From positions 1 through 11,599 of the forward strand of contig CALNCF010000066.1 of assembly GCA_937875035.1 (NCBI GenBank): a stretch of 11,599 nt of DNA. Reading direction: 5' to 3'. Positions within the stretch are counted from its first letter, which is position 1, and each line of letters begins with the position of its first letter. This document shows, piece by piece, positions 11,459 to 11,599 of the stretch. A program made the translations under genes and the position numbers. Source of the DNA: an uncultured Sphingobacteriaceae bacterium (lineage in GTDB: Bacteria; Bacteroidota; Bacteroidia; Sphingobacteriales; Sphingobacteriaceae). The notes beneath the pieces were generated by a model that searched no databases, had not been told where the DNA came from, and saw only the letters and a program-made list of their open reading frames with translations.

Positions 11459-11599
11459 TTATGCTTCTACGTAATCTCTTCTGATCACGAATTTAGTTGC
11501 TACCGGTAATTTCTGAGCCGCCAGTCTTAATGCCTCTTTAGCTGTTTCCAGGGATACGCCTTCTGCTTCGAATAACATTCTTCCCGGTTTAACTACAGC
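11459..11599 (-). CDS. rplP: 50S ribosomal protein L16, C-terminal fragment
   Basis: L16 lies by the A-site tRNA elbow of the large subunit and is needed for peptidyl-transferase activity. Only the last 46 codons are present; the 5' part lies beyond the right edge. The fragment reads AVVKPGRMLFEAEGV, then TAKEALRLAAQKLPVATKF, and ends VIRRDYVEA followed by TAA at 11461-11459. The KPGR.LFE.EGV block and the A..ALRLAA.KLP..TKF block are the conserved C-terminal signature of L16. The place just before rpmC is the universal S10-operon order. The fragment is edge-cut, not a pseudogene. Confidence 0.95.
   Translation of the reverse strand, partial: AVVKPGRMLFEAEGVSLETAKEALRLAAQKLPVATKFVIRRDYVEA

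Noticed and set aside
1..11599. Search for an undescribed multigene system, mobile element or CRISPR array
   Set aside because: Genes are in conserved order with no transposase, integrase, repeat array or foreign-looking insertion. Apart from the edge lipoprotein all genes belong to known families.

Overview
The window is a ribosomal-protein supercluster from a member of the Bacteroidota (Bacteroidetes). All 23 genes lie on the minus strand, so transcription runs from high to low coordinates. The phylum call rests on several things seen together: the S10-spc-alpha order with secY-map-infA and no adk, a 38-residue zinc-ligand-poor L36, an 89-residue S14 without zinc cysteines, start codons preceded mostly by A/T-rich sequence rather than Shine-Dalgarno motifs, a Bacteroidetes-type TAnnTTTG promoter element, and a lipoprotein of Bacteroidetes style downstream. 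Class level is uncertain; Chitinophagia or Sphingobacteriia would fit.

Layout in transcription order. (1) End of the S10 part: the 3' end of rplP (cut by the window edge), rpmC, rpsQ. (2) spc part: rplN, rplX, rplE, rpsN, rpsH, rplF, rplR, rpsE, rpmD, rplO, secY, then map and infA. (3) alpha part: rpmJ, rpsM, rpsK, rpsD, rpoA, rplQ. (4) A strong intrinsic terminator at about 863-902. (5) The first 274 codons of an unrelated secreted lipoprotein gene that runs off the left edge.

Functionally the cluster couples production of both ribosomal subunits with the RNA polymerase alpha subunit, the translocon channel SecY, initiation factor IF-1 and the methionine aminopeptidase that trims new proteins. 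The spc part is very compact, with 1-nt TAATG overlaps at rplX/rplE, rplO/secY and map/infA and an 8-nt overlap at rplE/rpsN. The alpha part is looser: spacers after rpmJ, rpsK, rpsD and rpoA are 59-131 nt and each holds an inverted repeat. One of these, between rpsK and rpsD, looks like an intrinsic terminator in mid-operon. A probable internal promoter lies between rpsN and rpsH.

I found no mobile element, CRISPR array, tRNA, rRNA or unknown multigene system. There is no gene-free stretch above 300 bases. The points worth a second look are the regulatory spacers and the uncharacterised lipoprotein, not the conserved genes.
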